In this document: positions 28,678 through 37,889 of the stretch, piece by piece
How positions within the stretch are numbered: position 1 is the first letter of the stretch
Layout of the letters: the number at the start of each line of letters is the position of its first letter
Source: Gallaecimonas sp. GXIMD4217
GTDB lineage: Bacteria > Pseudomonadota > Gammaproteobacteria > Enterobacterales > Gallaecimonadaceae
Reading direction: 5' to 3'
DNA length: 64,000 nt
Assembly (NCBI RefSeq): GCF_038087665.1
Contig: NZ_CP149925.1
Location: 2,542,870-2,606,869 of the forward strand
Translations under genes and position numbers: made by a program
The notes under the pieces: generated by a model
What the model was told of the DNA's origin: nothing
Seen by the model: the letters and a program-made list of their open reading frames with translations, nothing else
Database searches by the model: none

Positions 28678-29568
28678 CTAGGCCAGCAGCAGCGCCATCA
28701 GCACCGGCGTGGCCAGCGACAGCGCAAAGCCGCTGACCACGGCGATGGGCACGCAATCCACACCACCGCTCTTCTGCAGCGCCGGCAGGCTGAAGTCCAT
28801 GGCCGTGGCGCCGGCATAACCTATGGCCAGCGGCCGGCTGCGGTGCATCAGCACCGGGATCAGCGCCAGCGCCACCAGCTCCCGGGCCAGATCGGTGAAG
28901 AACACCATGGCCCCCCACTGGGCGCCAAGGGCGTCGCTGACCAGGATCCCGGACAGGGAATACCAGCCGAAACCGCTCATCACCCCCATGCCCTGCCAGG
29001 GCGTCAGCCCCAGCCAGGGCGACAGCAGCGCCCCCACCGCCAGGCTGCTCAGCAGCACGGCGCCGGCAATGGCCAGGCCCAGTCGGTTCAGCAGCAACTG
29101 GCGCAGGCTCATGCCGGCGGCCCTCAGCTGGATGCCGATCAGCAGCAACAGCAGCGCCAGGGCATATTCTGACCAGGTGCCCACGTCCAGCGTCCACAGC
29201 AGCCCCACCAGGGTGCCCAGGGCCACGGCGCCTACCAGCAGGCCGCTGTCCTTGAGCAGCGCCAGCCAGTTGACCGGGGCGCCATCGCCGTCCCGGCCCC
29301 GTTCGCCCATCAGCCTGGCCACCAGGGCCAGGGCCAGCCAGTTGCCCAGGCTCAGGCAGGCGAACATGGCGGCGATGGTGCCGGCCATGGGCAGCAGCTT
29401 GGCGCCAAGCTCCTCGATCTGGGCCAGGCCCATGCCCATGATGAACAGGATCACGTACACCAGCAGGCTGACGCCGCGATTGATGGCATCAAGCCAGGCG
29501 GCATTCTTGATGGTCAGCAGGTAACCGAGGAAGAGCGGCAACAGGATCAGCAGCAGGCCGGACAGCAT
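28678..29568 (-). CDS. lysO: Lysine exporter LysO family protein
   Basis: 296 residues, about eight to ten hydrophobic helices. Signatures of the LysO (YbjE) family: the N-terminal LILLPLFLGYLL, the middle LLKDSGLLVGAVALGTLVG, the GFGWYSLSGILVSDALGAQWG loop, and the FTDLARELVALALIPVLM plus GYAGATAMDFSLP segments with conserved charged residues. Exports lysine and toxic analogues. Its 3' end lies 5 bp from the island attR, so the island inserted without disturbing it. Confidence 0.9.
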   Translation of the reverse strand: MLSGLLLILLPLFLGYLLTIKNAAWLDAINRGVSLLVYVILFIMGMGLAQIEELGAKLLPMAGTIAAMFACLSLGNWLALALVARLMGERGRDGDGAPVNWLALLKDSGLLVGAVALGTLVGLLWTLDVGTWSEYALALLLLLIGIQLRAAGMSLRQLLLNRLGLAIAGAVLLSSLAVGALLSPWLGLTPWQGMGVMSGFGWYSLSGILVSDALGAQWGAMVFFTDLARELVALALIPVLMHRSRPLAIGYAGATAMDFSLPALQKSGGVDCVPIAVVSGFALSLATPVLMALLLA

Positions 29569-29623
29569 GGCGTTGTCTCACAGGAACAAGGAGGCCAGAG
29601 CATAGCCAGTGCCGGCCAGGGCC

Positions 29624-29815
29624 TCAAGCCGGTTGCGGTGAACGGCGCTGCTGGATACGCGACCACAGCCTTTCGTGGAAGAAATAGGCCACCGTATTGC
29701 AGGCCGGCTCCACCAGCGCCATGACGCCGCCCACCAGCAGCGAGCTCGTCATCAGGTAGGCAACGGCAAAGGCGATACTCATATGCACGCAGGCAAAGGT
29801 CAGGGTCTTGATCAT
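29624..29815 (-). CDS. DUF2061 family small membrane protein
   Basis: 63 residues. KTLTFACVHMSIAFAVAYLM and LLVGGVMALVEPACNTVAYFFHERLW are the two helices and the signature of DUF2061 proteins. Function unknown. ATG start. A weakly Fur-box-like AT-rich stretch precedes it. Lies between lysO and the first S8 protease of the kinase/protease locus and is transcribed away from the protease. Confidence 0.8.
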   Translation of the reverse strand: MIKTLTFACVHMSIAFAVAYLMTSSLLVGGVMALVEPACNTVAYFFHERLWSRIQQRRSPQPA

Positions 29816-29898
29816 GGCTGGGCTCCCTTGAATACGCTCAAATGGTATCCATTCTCATTTGCAATTGAAAGCAAGAAAAGTCGATGGCCACATTCGCC

Positions 29899-29937
29899 TG
29901 AGGGAAATCCCCCAAGGGCACTGAGGGATCACGCCCA
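29899..29937. promoter_or_regulatory. Tandem palindromic operator upstream of S8 protease A
   Basis: Two 16-bp sites, TGAGGGAAATCCCCCA at 29899-29914 and TGAGGGATCACGCCCA at 29922-29937, with starts 23 bp apart. The same pair occurs upstream of the paralogous protease (41348-41386) with the same spacing. It ends 61 bp before the ATG, a distance that would suit an activator site. Confidence 0.65.
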
Positions 29938-29998
29938 TGGCCTGCCTTTGTGTCAGTGGTCACTATCAGAGTCGACCACTACCACAAGGAACACCACC

Positions 29999-32467
29999 AT
30001 GACAGCCTACAAGTTCCACCGCCTGCGCGCCCTCTTTGGGGGCGCCGTCCTCTACTTCGGCAGCCATGCCGCCCTGGCCCTGAGTCTGGATCCGCAACTG
30101 GCCCAGCTGGCCGCCACGGCCGACACCGGTGACAAACTGGAGGTCATAGTCACCTTCGAGGGCGACGGCCCCCTCGGCCCGGACCAGCGCCAGCTGCTGA
30201 CCGACCTCGGCCTCAGCGGCCTGACCCTGCAGTCCCTGCCCATCGCCGGGGTGCTGGCCACCCCGGCCCAGCTGGCCGCCCTGCAGCAGCTGGACGGCAT
30301 CCGCTCCCTCTACCACAACCAGCCCCTAGCCTGGGACAACGCCGAGGCCACCGCCCTGACCGGGGTCGACCGGCTGCGCCTGGATCCCCAGCTGCGCAGT
30401 GCCGGCCTGCCCTACTCTGGCCGCGGCATCGGCGTGGTGATCAACGACTCCGGGGTGGACGGCAGCCACAACGACATCCGCTTCCCGGAACATGCGGTGC
30501 AGAACGTGCTGGCCCAGACCAACCTGCGCAGCTTCAGCGACACCCTGCCCATCAGCTACCAGCAGGACGTGATCAACACCGATATCGGCGGCGGCCACGG
30601 CAGCCATGTGGCCGGCATCATCGGCGGCAACGGCGCCATGTCCTCGGGCCGCCAGGAAGGGGTGGCCCCGGGTGCCGATCTGATCGGCTACGGCTCCGGC
30701 GCCGGCCTGTTCATCCTCGACACCCTGGGCGGCTTCGACTACGCCCTGACCCACCAGTACGACTACAACATCAGGGTCATCTCCAACTCCTTCGGCTCCA
30801 CGGGCGATATCGGCAGCGACTTCGATCCGGATCACCCCACCAACGTGGCCACCAAGGCCCTGGCCGACCGCGGCGTGGTGGTGGTGTTCTCGGCCGGCAA
30901 CTCCGGCTCGGGCGAAGGCACCATCACCGGCAACTTCAAGAAGGCGCCCTGGGTGATCACCGTGGCCGCCGGCGACAAGCAGGGCCGGCTGGCGGACTTC
31001 TCCTCCCGGGGCGTGCGCGACAGGGAAGGCGAGACCGAGGTCGACGGCACCCCCTATGTCTGGGTGGACAGGCCCACCATCACCGCCCCCGGCGTCGACA
31101 TCGTCTCGGTGCGCGCCAGTACCTCGGGCCCCCTGGGCGCCCTCAGCCTGAGTGGCGACCTCGAGGCCATGCCCGAAAGCGAGCTGCCCTACTACACCGT
31201 CATGAGCGGCACCTCCATGGCCGCCCCCCATGTGTCGGGGATAGTAGCGCTGATGCTGGAAGCCAACCCCGGCCTGGGCTGGCGTGAGGTCAAGGCGATC
31301 CTCCAGGACACCGCCACCAACATGCCCGGTTACGAATCCTGGGAGGTCGGCGCCGGCTACGTCAACGCCCATGCCGCCGTACGCGCCGCTGCCGGCTTCG
31401 CCGACGCCTATGGCGACACCACCAAGCACAACCGCAGCTTCCATGCCGGCGTCGACAGCTCCCTGGCAGGCCAGTCCAGCCACCAGGTGCCCTTCAGCCC
31501 GGTCGGCGAACCCGAGCAGGTGCCCTTCGAGGTGGCCGAGGGCATCAGCCTGATCAGCGCCTCGGCGCGGATCGGCAGCAACACCCTGGCCCTGGTGCTG
31601 ACCGATCCCGACGGCATTCGCTACGGCTCCGGCATCGCCCTGCCGGTGCTGGGCGAAAACGTCGCCGCTACCGCCCCCGGCAAGCCGGGCACCTGGACCC
31701 TGAGCCTGCGCGGCGTCGGCTCCGTTTCCGGCGTGCCCCTGGATCCGACCGGCGCCAGCAACGGCATCGGCCTGCCCGAAACCATCACCGCCACCGTCCG
31801 CCAGCAACGCATCGACGGCTACAATGGCATCGACGATGTCTTCGGTCACCCCGCCGAGGCCTTCGCCCTTAAGGCGGTGGCCGAGCAGCTGATGGACGCC
31901 AGGACCAACGGCTTCGAACCCGATGCCAGGCTGACCCGCGCCGAACTGGCCGATTACCTGACCCTGGCCGGCGCCGCCCGCCAGAGCATCGCAGGCAACG
32001 CCGGCGGCTTCGACGACGTGGCCGCGACCCTGGCCGGGGCCGTCAACGCCGTGACCAGCCCGGGCGCCGCCCTCAAGGATCTGTATCAGCGTCAGCAGGC
32101 CCTGGTTCCGGCCCTGGCCGAGGGCCGCTTCGGCCCGGGGGGCCAGGTCGAACGCAGCCTGCTGGCCTACAGCCTGATCCAGAGCCTGGGCCTGGAAGCC
32201 CAGGCCCAGGACGCTCCCGAGCAGCTGCATGTGGATCACCTGGGCCAGGCTGTGCCTGTGGTGGACAGCGACAGCATCCCCGCCCAGTGGCGCGGCCATG
32301 TGCAACTGGCGCTGGATCTGGGCCTGCTGGCCCCCCGCTTCGCCGTGGAGCAGGGCCCCTTCGAGCTGACCCCGACCCTGAAGGCCTACTTCGAGCCGGC
32401 CGGAGTGGTCAGCCGTGGCGACTTCGCCGCCGCCGCGGTTCGCCTGCAGGCCAGGTATCTGGATTGA
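29999..32467 (+). CDS. Secreted S8 serine protease A with C-terminal SLH-like repeats
   Basis: 822 residues. Signal peptide (LFGGAVLYFGSHAALA, cleavage near 28), I9-like propeptide (about 45-110) and subtilase domain with Asp150 (INDSGVDGSH), His200 (GGHGSH), Asn301 (SAGNSGSG) and Ser406 (SGTSMAAPHVSG). A beta domain lies at about 480-600. The C-terminus (about 610-822) holds repeats such as LTRAELADYLTLAGA and VSRGDFAAAAVRLQ, which look like S-layer-homology motifs and suggest cell-surface or pilus-like attachment. ATG with AAGGA upstream. Converges on the NarL-type regulator, sharing a terminator, and is paralogous to the protease at 38799-41279. Confidence 0.9.
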   Translation: MTAYKFHRLRALFGGAVLYFGSHAALALSLDPQLAQLAATADTGDKLEVIVTFEGDGPLGPDQRQLLTDLGLSGLTLQSLPIAGVLATPAQLAALQQLDGIRSLYHNQPLAWDNAEATALTGVDRLRLDPQLRSAGLPYSGRGIGVVINDSGVDGSHNDIRFPEHAVQNVLAQTNLRSFSDTLPISYQQDVINTDIGGGHGSHVAGIIGGNGAMSSGRQEGVAPGADLIGYGSGAGLFILDTLGGFDYALTHQYDYNIRVISNSFGSTGDIGSDFDPDHPTNVATKALADRGVVVVFSAGNSGSGEGTITGNFKKAPWVITVAAGDKQGRLADFSSRGVRDREGETEVDGTPYVWVDRPTITAPGVDIVSVRASTSGPLGALSLSGDLEAMPESELPYYTVMSGTSMAAPHVSGIVALMLEANPGLGWREVKAILQDTATNMPGYESWEVGAGYVNAHAAVRAAAGFADAYGDTTKHNRSFHAGVDSSLAGQSSHQVPFSPVGEPEQVPFEVAEGISLISASARIGSNTLALVLTDPDGIRYGSGIALPVLGENVAATAPGKPGTWTLSLRGVGSVSGVPLDPTGASNGIGLPETITATVRQQRIDGYNGIDDVFGHPAEAFALKAVAEQLMDARTNGFEPDARLTRAELADYLTLAGAARQSIAGNAGGFDDVAATLAGAVNAVTSPGAALKDLYQRQQALVPALAEGRFGPGGQVERSLLAYSLIQSLGLEAQAQDAPEQLHVDHLGQAVPVVDSDSIPAQWRGHVQLALDLGLLAPRFAVEQGPFELTPTLKAYFEPAGVVSRGDFAAAAVRLQARYLD

Positions 32468-32490
32468 AAAGGATGCGTTCCCTGACATTG

Positions 32491-32518
32491 GCCGGGCTGG
32501 ATGCCCGGCTTTTTTTAT
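32491..32518. terminator. Terminator between S8 protease A and the response regulator
   Basis: GCCGGGC/GCCCGGC stem with a TGGAT loop and seven T, 24 bp past the protease stop. The T-run overlaps the last codon of the convergent regulator. Confidence 0.85.
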
Positions 32519-33153
32519 GTGAGCAGGCCGCGCCTGACAGCCAGACGAACCAGCTCGGCGGTGTTGTGCACCTGCAGCTTGTCCATCAGCCTGGTGCGGT
32601 GGTTTTCGGCGGTCTTGACGCTGATATCGAGGCGGCTGGCGATCTCCTTGGTGGTGCGCCCCTCTATGACCAGGTGGAAGACTTCCCGCTCCCTGTTGGT
32701 GAGATCGCCATACGGATCGCTCAGATCCCGCTCCGGCTCGCGCATGCTGTCGGCCAGGATCTGCGCCGCCCTGGGGCTGAAGTAGCCCTTGCCCTGGGCC
32801 AGGCTCAGCACCGCCTGGCACAGTTCGGCGGAGGCACTGTCCTTGACCAGGTAGCCGGCGGCGCCGGCCTTGACCATGTGCAGCACGTACTCCTCCTCCT
32901 CGTGCATGGTCAGCACCAGCACCCGGATCTGGGGCTGCTGCTGGTGCAGCCGCCGCACCACTTCGATGCCGTTGAGGCGCGGCATGGTGACGTCGGTAAC
33001 CAGGATGTCGGGCTTGAGTTCCAGGGCCTTCTCCACCGCCTCCATGCCATCACTGGCCTGGCCGATCACCCGGATCTCACCCTGGCCGTCCAGCAACGAC
33101 ACCAGGCCCTGCCTCACTATGGTGTGATCATCTGCCACCAGGATGCGGATCAT
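32515..33153 (-). CDS. NarL/FixJ-type response regulator
   Basis: 212 residues. Receiver domain with ADDH at 7-10, phosphoacceptor Asp54 (ILVTDVTMPRLNG), Thr (LTMHEEE) and Lys (GYLVKDS). The C-terminal LuxR helix-turn-helix (about 148-205) reads LTNREREVFHLVIEGRTTKE and SVKTAENHRTRLMDKL. Starts 24 bp after the stop of the cytosolic histidine kinase, its obvious partner. Last gene of the five-gene operon and the best candidate to bind the tandem TGAGGGAAATCCC palindromes in front of both flanking proteases. Confidence 0.94.
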   Translation of the reverse strand: MIRILVADDHTIVRQGLVSLLDGQGEIRVIGQASDGMEAVEKALELKPDILVTDVTMPRLNGIEVVRRLHQQQPQIRVLVLTMHEEEEYVLHMVKAGAAGYLVKDSASAELCQAVLSLAQGKGYFSPRAAQILADSMREPERDLSDPYGDLTNREREVFHLVIEGRTTKEIASRLDISVKTAENHRTRLMDKLQVHNTAELVRLAVRRGLLT

Positions 33154-33177
33154 GGCACTGCTCCTCTTGTCTTGCGT

Positions 33178-33885
33178 TCAAATGTCCAGGTGCACGCGGA
33201 TCTCGGTGCCGCTGCCGGGACTGGTGTTGATCACCAGCTCGCCTCCGAACAGCTCGACCCTGTCCTGCATGCTGCGCAGGCCGAAGCCGTCGCCCTGGGC
33301 CGCCAGGGCGCTGTCCAACTCGAAGCCGGCGCCGTTGTCGGCCACGCTCAGCAGCAGCCGCTGGCCGGTGCGCAGCAGGCTGATATCCACCACCGAGGCC
33401 TTGGCATGCTTCTGGGCGTTGGCCAGGGCCTCCTGGGCCACACGAAACAACAGCGTCTCCAGCTCCGGCGCCAGGCGCTGATCCAGGCCGGACAGCTGCA
33501 GCGGCACCTGCCAGCCGGTGCGCTGCTCGGTGAGCCGGCACAGCCAGTTGAGGGCCGGCCCCAGGCCGAGGTCGTCGAGTATGGCGGGCCTGAGCAGCCG
33601 CGCCAGGTTGCGGGTGTCGGCCAGGGCCTGCTCGGCCAGGGCCAGGGCATCGCGGCTGGCATCGCTGGGCGCCAGAGCCGCCAGCCGGTGCTTGAGGGCG
33701 GTCAGGGTCTGGCCCAGGCCGTCGTGCAGCTCCCGGGCCAGGCGCTTGCGCTCTTCTTCCTGCACCCGCCAGACGCTGCGGGCCAGGCCACGAAAGCGCT
33801 GCTCGCCGGCCATCAGCTGCCGGGTCAGCCTGTCCTGCTCCAGGGCCAGCTGGTGCAGCCGGCTCATCACCTCATGCTGCTCCAT
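33178..33885 (-). CDS. Cytosolic sensor histidine kinase (HisKA_3 type)
   Basis: 235 residues. A short N-terminal coiled coil is followed by the NarX-like H-box LARELHDGLGQTLTALKHRL with His54, then an HATPase domain with EALANAQKHAKAS, VADNGAGFEL and GFGLRSMQDRVELFGG. No membrane segment or separate sensor domain is visible, so the input must come from a partner. It overlaps the end of the Ser/Thr kinase gene by 14 bp, which suggests that kinase or the FHA-GAF protein feeds it. Start chosen at MEQHEVMSRL; the longer frame upstream is the reading of the kinase gene in another frame. Confidence 0.92.
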   Translation of the reverse strand: MEQHEVMSRLHQLALEQDRLTRQLMAGEQRFRGLARSVWRVQEEERKRLARELHDGLGQTLTALKHRLAALAPSDASRDALALAEQALADTRNLARLLRPAILDDLGLGPALNWLCRLTEQRTGWQVPLQLSGLDQRLAPELETLLFRVAQEALANAQKHAKASVVDISLLRTGQRLLLSVADNGAGFELDSALAAQGDGFGLRSMQDRVELFGGELVINTSPGSGTEIRVHLDI

Positions 33886-36800
33886 CGTCCTCTCTCCACC
33901 GTTCGGGAATCCAGGGCAGGGCCAGGAAGGCCTGCCGTTGTTGTTGGTCCAGGCCGCGACGGAACCAGGCCGGCAGGGCCTGGCAGGTCGCCTGTTCACA
34001 ACGCAGGGCCTGTTGGCGCAGCTGGAACCAGGATTGGGCCGGCGGCGCCTCCAGGCCCTGGTACCAGCGCCAGATCCGGGCCGGGCTCACCGCCTGGGAC
34101 GGCGCCAGTCCCAGCCGCGCCGCCAGCACCTGCCGCCAGCCCGCCTCCCAGGCCGGCAGGGGCCGCGCCATCAGCCCTTCCAGCTCGGTCCTGGCCTGTG
34201 AACGCAGGCCCTGCTCCAGCAGCCATTCGGCCCGGATCAGCCGCTGCCGGGCCTGCTGGTCCGGCGTGGCGTCGGGGTCCAGGCCGTGGGCCAGGGGATC
34301 GCCGCCGTAGCGCAGCGCCAGCTCGGCCCGCAGCAGCAGGATCTCCCGCCTGGCACGGGGATCCTCAAGCTCGTCGGCGAGGCGGGCGGCAGCGGCCAGC
34401 TCGGCCTCGGCCTGGACGCTCTGGCCCCGCCACAGGCCCAGCTGGGCCAGGTGGATCATGGCCGACAGCCGGGCCTGCTGATCCCCCAGCGCCTCGGCCT
34501 CCTGGCGGCTCTGCAGCCAGGCGCGGGTGGCCTGGGGCCAGCGGCCGTCCTGGCCATCCAGGGTGGCCAGGTGCTGGCGACAGCGCATGTCGCCGCGGCT
34601 GTCCCCCATCGCCTGGTAACCGGCCTGGGCCTGCTGGAAATAGACCCTGGCCTCCTCGCCGTTGCCGGACAGCATGGCCATGTAGCCGACATTGACCTGG
34701 CTCTCGGCCACCAGGCCCGGATCCCCCAGCTCCCGGCGCAGGCGCAATGCCTTGAGGTACTGGCCCTTGGCCTCGCCGTAGCGGCCCAGCTCCTCCAGCA
34801 GCAGGCCCTTGTCGTTGAGGATGCTGGCCAGCAGCGCCGGGGCATGGTCGCCCTGGAGCAATTGCTCGGCCCTGTCCAGCAGCTTGCCGGCCTGCTCCAG
34901 CTGCCCGGCGATGGCGCTCAGGAAGGCCAGGTTGGCCAGCAACCCGGCCTGGCCGGGCTCGTCCCCCAGGGCCTGGCGCCCAGCCAGGGCCTGGCGGTAG
35001 TAGTCCCGGGCCAGGGCCAGCTCTCCCAGGTGCTCCTGGGCCACCCCCAGGGCGGCCAGCACATCGGCCTCCAGGGCCCCCTGGCGCTGGCTGCGGGCCA
35101 GCACCAGGGCCCGGGCCAGGGCATTTTCCAGGGCAGGCCTGGGCTGGCCCTGGCGGATCTGCTGGCGGCCCAACAGGTACCAGCCCCGGGCATCGGCCGG
35201 GCTCACCGCCAGCCAGTCCTGCAGCGCGGCGATGGCGGCGTTGAGATCCCGGTGCTCGGCCAGCAGCTCGGCATTGAGGTGGGCCAGGCGACCGTCGAAG
35301 GGCTGGCGCGCCCGCAGCAGGGCCAGGGTGGCCAGGGCCTGCTCGGCGGTGCCGGCCAGGCGCTGTTGTTCGAACTGGATGCGCAGGGCCAGGGTCGAGT
35401 CGGGATCGCCCAGGCGCTCGGCGGCCTTGGCCAGGGCCTGGGTCGCCCCCTCGGCCCGGCCTAGGCCGTCATAGGCTCGGAAGGTCAAGTACCAGCTCAG
35501 CGCCGAGGGCCATTGGCGGGTCAGGCGGTTGAGGCTGGCCAGGGCCTGGTCGTGTTCGCCCCGGTCGAGGTGCTGGCGCACCAGGTTGACCTCGGCCAGC
35601 TGAGCGGCCGGCACGGCCGGTGGCGCCTGGGCGCCCCTGTCCAGGCGGATCAGCAGCTGACCGCCCAGCTCGCCCAGGGCGGTCAAGACCGCCCCCGGGG
35701 CGCTGTGGCTTTCCAGCAGTTCCCCGGACAGCTGGCCAGGAGGGCCGAATCGCAGCGCCAGGTGCCAGTCCTCCTGCAGGGGCCGGATCCCGGGTGCCAC
35801 CACCCAGGCGGCCTCGAAGGCCTGCAGCAGCTCCCGCTGCTGGGCCGGGCTCAGGGGCGGCTGCCAGTCCATCTGGCGGATGTAGTTGAAGACCTGTTTC
35901 TGTTCCACCAGCTGCAACCTGGCCGAGCCCCCCAGCTGGCTGTAGAGCTGCTCGGCGGCGGCCTCCGACAGCCAGGCCGGCAGGGGCGCGGCCACCTCGG
36001 CCGGCAGGATCAGCAGCGGCGGCACCGCCGTGGCGCCGCCTTCGTCCCGGGGCGAGCCGGGCGGCCAGCGCCACCAGGCCAGAACCGCCAGCAGCACCAG
36101 CGCCGCCCCCCAGTACCAGGGCCGGCGCCGCGCCGGCCGGGGCGCCAGCCGGGCCAGGGCCTGGGAGGCGTCGGCGGGACGCTGGCGGGGATGGATGGCC
36201 AGCAGGGCCATGATCAGCCGGCTCAGGCCCAGGGGAATGTCGTGACAGCGCAGGTGGGGCGGCTGGGGCCGGCGCGCCAGGCGCGCCTGCATGCGCGCCT
36301 CGGGGTCCTCCCCTTCGAAGGGCAGGCAGCCGGTGGCGGCCTCGTAGAGGATCACCCCCAGGCTGAACAGATCGGAGCGGCCGTCCAGGGGCCGGCCCTG
36401 GAGCTGCTCCGGGGACAGGTAGTCCGGGGTGCCGGCACGGCCACGAGTGGCGCCGTCGGCATCCAGGGCCCGGGCAATGCCGAAATCGCTGATATGGGGC
36501 TGACCCTGGCCATCGAGGAGAATGTTGTCGGGCTTGAGATCCAGGTGCACCACCTGCTTGCGGTGGGCCAGCGCCAGGGCGTCAAGCAGTTGCCGGGCCA
36601 GTGTCGCCACCACCGCCGGCGGCAGCCGCCCTTCCCGGTCGAGGCGCTCGGCCAGGCTCTCGCCCTCGATCAGCTCCATGGTGCAGCACAGCCCCTGCTC
36701 GGTCTCGACCAGATCGTGCAGGCGCACCACGTTGTCGTGGCTGATCCGGCGCGCCAGCAGCAGCTCGTTGCCAAGCGCCTTGGCGTCGCCGCCGTCCAGC

Positions 36801-36973
36801 AGCTTCAGGGCCACCGCCACCCCCAGTCGTTCATCCCGGGCCCGGTAGACGAAACCGTGGGCGCCTCGTCCCAGCAGCCGCTCTACGACGAAGCGCCCCG
36901 CCAGGCGCGCCCCGGCCGCCAGGGGCTCCGGCAGGTTATCCAGGGTCTGGGTCGGCTGGGGATCATGAACCAC
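33872..36973 (-). CDS. Membrane Ser/Thr protein kinase with extracytoplasmic TPR-like repeats
   Basis: 1033 residues. N-terminal Hanks-type kinase (about 25-275): P-loop GRGAHGFV, Lys57 in VALKLLD, catalytic loop VVHLDLKPDN with Asp145 and Asn150, DFG 163-165, GTPDYLSPEQ. The usual HRD is HLD here, so it is a non-RD kinase that may not need activation-loop phosphorylation. One membrane helix lies at about 287-303 (YWGAALVLLAVLAWW). A TolB/CsgG-like segment (310-470) and a long run of TPR-like helical repeats (about 470-900) follow. It sits between the FHA-GAF gene and the histidine kinase gene, joining Ser/Thr and His-Asp signalling in one operon. Confidence 0.92.
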   Translation of the reverse strand: MVHDPQPTQTLDNLPEPLAAGARLAGRFVVERLLGRGAHGFVYRARDERLGVAVALKLLDGGDAKALGNELLLARRISHDNVVRLHDLVETEQGLCCTMELIEGESLAERLDREGRLPPAVVATLARQLLDALALAHRKQVVHLDLKPDNILLDGQGQPHISDFGIARALDADGATRGRAGTPDYLSPEQLQGRPLDGRSDLFSLGVILYEAATGCLPFEGEDPEARMQARLARRPQPPHLRCHDIPLGLSRLIMALLAIHPRQRPADASQALARLAPRPARRRPWYWGAALVLLAVLAWWRWPPGSPRDEGGATAVPPLLILPAEVAAPLPAWLSEAAAEQLYSQLGGSARLQLVEQKQVFNYIRQMDWQPPLSPAQQRELLQAFEAAWVVAPGIRPLQEDWHLALRFGPPGQLSGELLESHSAPGAVLTALGELGGQLLIRLDRGAQAPPAVPAAQLAEVNLVRQHLDRGEHDQALASLNRLTRQWPSALSWYLTFRAYDGLGRAEGATQALAKAAERLGDPDSTLALRIQFEQQRLAGTAEQALATLALLRARQPFDGRLAHLNAELLAEHRDLNAAIAALQDWLAVSPADARGWYLLGRQQIRQGQPRPALENALARALVLARSQRQGALEADVLAALGVAQEHLGELALARDYYRQALAGRQALGDEPGQAGLLANLAFLSAIAGQLEQAGKLLDRAEQLLQGDHAPALLASILNDKGLLLEELGRYGEAKGQYLKALRLRRELGDPGLVAESQVNVGYMAMLSGNGEEARVYFQQAQAGYQAMGDSRGDMRCRQHLATLDGQDGRWPQATRAWLQSRQEAEALGDQQARLSAMIHLAQLGLWRGQSVQAEAELAAAARLADELEDPRARREILLLRAELALRYGGDPLAHGLDPDATPDQQARQRLIRAEWLLEQGLRSQARTELEGLMARPLPAWEAGWRQVLAARLGLAPSQAVSPARIWRWYQGLEAPPAQSWFQLRQQALRCEQATCQALPAWFRRGLDQQQRQAFLALPWIPERWREDDGAA

Positions 36974-36997
36974 TGGCGATGGCGCCTCCTGTCATTG

Positions 36998-37885
36998 TCA
37001 GTGCCGGGACCAGGCCAGGACGCTGGGCAGGGGCGCCCTGGCCGACCGGCCGCTGAGCGCCTCGAGATCGGCCCTGAGCATGGCGGCCACTATGGCCATG
37101 GCGGCGTTGTTGGCCATGGCCTCGAGTATGGCCAGATCCAGCTCGGTGATGGCCTTGCCCTCGGCCAGGCTGTCGGTGTAGATGACCCCAAGGCGCTCGT
37201 CGCCGTAATCCAGCGGCAGGCAGGCCAGGGCGCGGATGGCCTTGAGCTGTACGCTGGGCTGCTGGCCCAGGTAGCCGTGGGCCTGGCTGTCGCTGGTGAC
37301 CAGGGCCTCGCCGCCTTCCAGCACCAGGTTGACGGCGCTGCGCGAGCCCACGAAATCCGGGCTCAGCAGCGCCTGGGGAGAAACCCCCAGCACGGCCCTG
37401 ATGGCCAGCTCGCCGCCGGGCTCCTTGAGCAGGATGAAGGCCCGGTCGGTGTCGGCCAGCCCGACCATGGCCTCCAGCACCTGGGCCAGCAGCCGCTGCA
37501 GATCCGGCTCGCCGTTGAGCTGCCTGCCGTAGCGGGCACAGGCCTGCCAGCGGGCCGCCTCCCGGCCCTGCTGCTCCTGGAGCTGCTGCTGGCCGAGGAT
37601 CTGGAAGCGGGCGTTGAGCTGGCCGAAGGTCAGCCAGCGGTCGCCGTCGATATGGGCGCGGGTGATGGCCTCGCCGTTGACCGTGGTGGCGTTCTTGGAA
37701 CCCAGATCCTCCAGGGTCCAGCCCCTGCCCGCCCCCAGGAAGCGGGCGTGCTGGCGGGACACTGAGCCGTCTTCAATACAGATCTGGCAGTGGGGATCCC
37801 GGCCCAGGGTGTAGCTGGCCTGCTCGTCGAGCAGGAACACCTTCACCGGCTGCTGGGGAAAATAAAGGGACAACCGGGCCGGCAT
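36998..37885 (-). CDS. FHA-GAF domain protein
   Basis: 295 residues. FHA domain (about 10-97) with YTLGRDPHCQI, SVSRQHARFL and GSKNATTVNG, the phosphothreonine-binding residues Arg29, Ser43, Arg44, His46 and Asn70. A GAF domain (about 120-275) contains AFILLKEPGGEL, SRSAVNLVLEGGEAL, CLPLDYGDERLGVIYTDS. It probably recognises a phosphothreonine made by the adjacent kinase and senses a small ligand. Start at the ATG giving MPARLSLYF. The gene lies 24 bp upstream of the kinase start and 4 bp after the secreted-protein gene. Confidence 0.9.
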   Translation of the reverse strand: MPARLSLYFPQQPVKVFLLDEQASYTLGRDPHCQICIEDGSVSRQHARFLGAGRGWTLEDLGSKNATTVNGEAITRAHIDGDRWLTFGQLNARFQILGQQQLQEQQGREAARWQACARYGRQLNGEPDLQRLLAQVLEAMVGLADTDRAFILLKEPGGELAIRAVLGVSPQALLSPDFVGSRSAVNLVLEGGEALVTSDSQAHGYLGQQPSVQLKAIRALACLPLDYGDERLGVIYTDSLAEGKAITELDLAILEAMANNAAMAIVAAMLRADLEALSGRSARAPLPSVLAWSRH

Positions 37886-37889
37886 GGCG

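Noticed and set aside
29845-29870. Fur box upstream of the DUF2061 gene
   Set aside because: Only a partial match to the inverted-repeat consensus (about 10 of 14 core positions) and no iron-related gene nearby.
29675-29998. Longer N-terminus for S8 protease A
   Set aside because: The frame is open upstream but would cover the DUF2061 gene and the tandem operator; the ATG at 29999 has AAGGA and yields a proper signal peptide.
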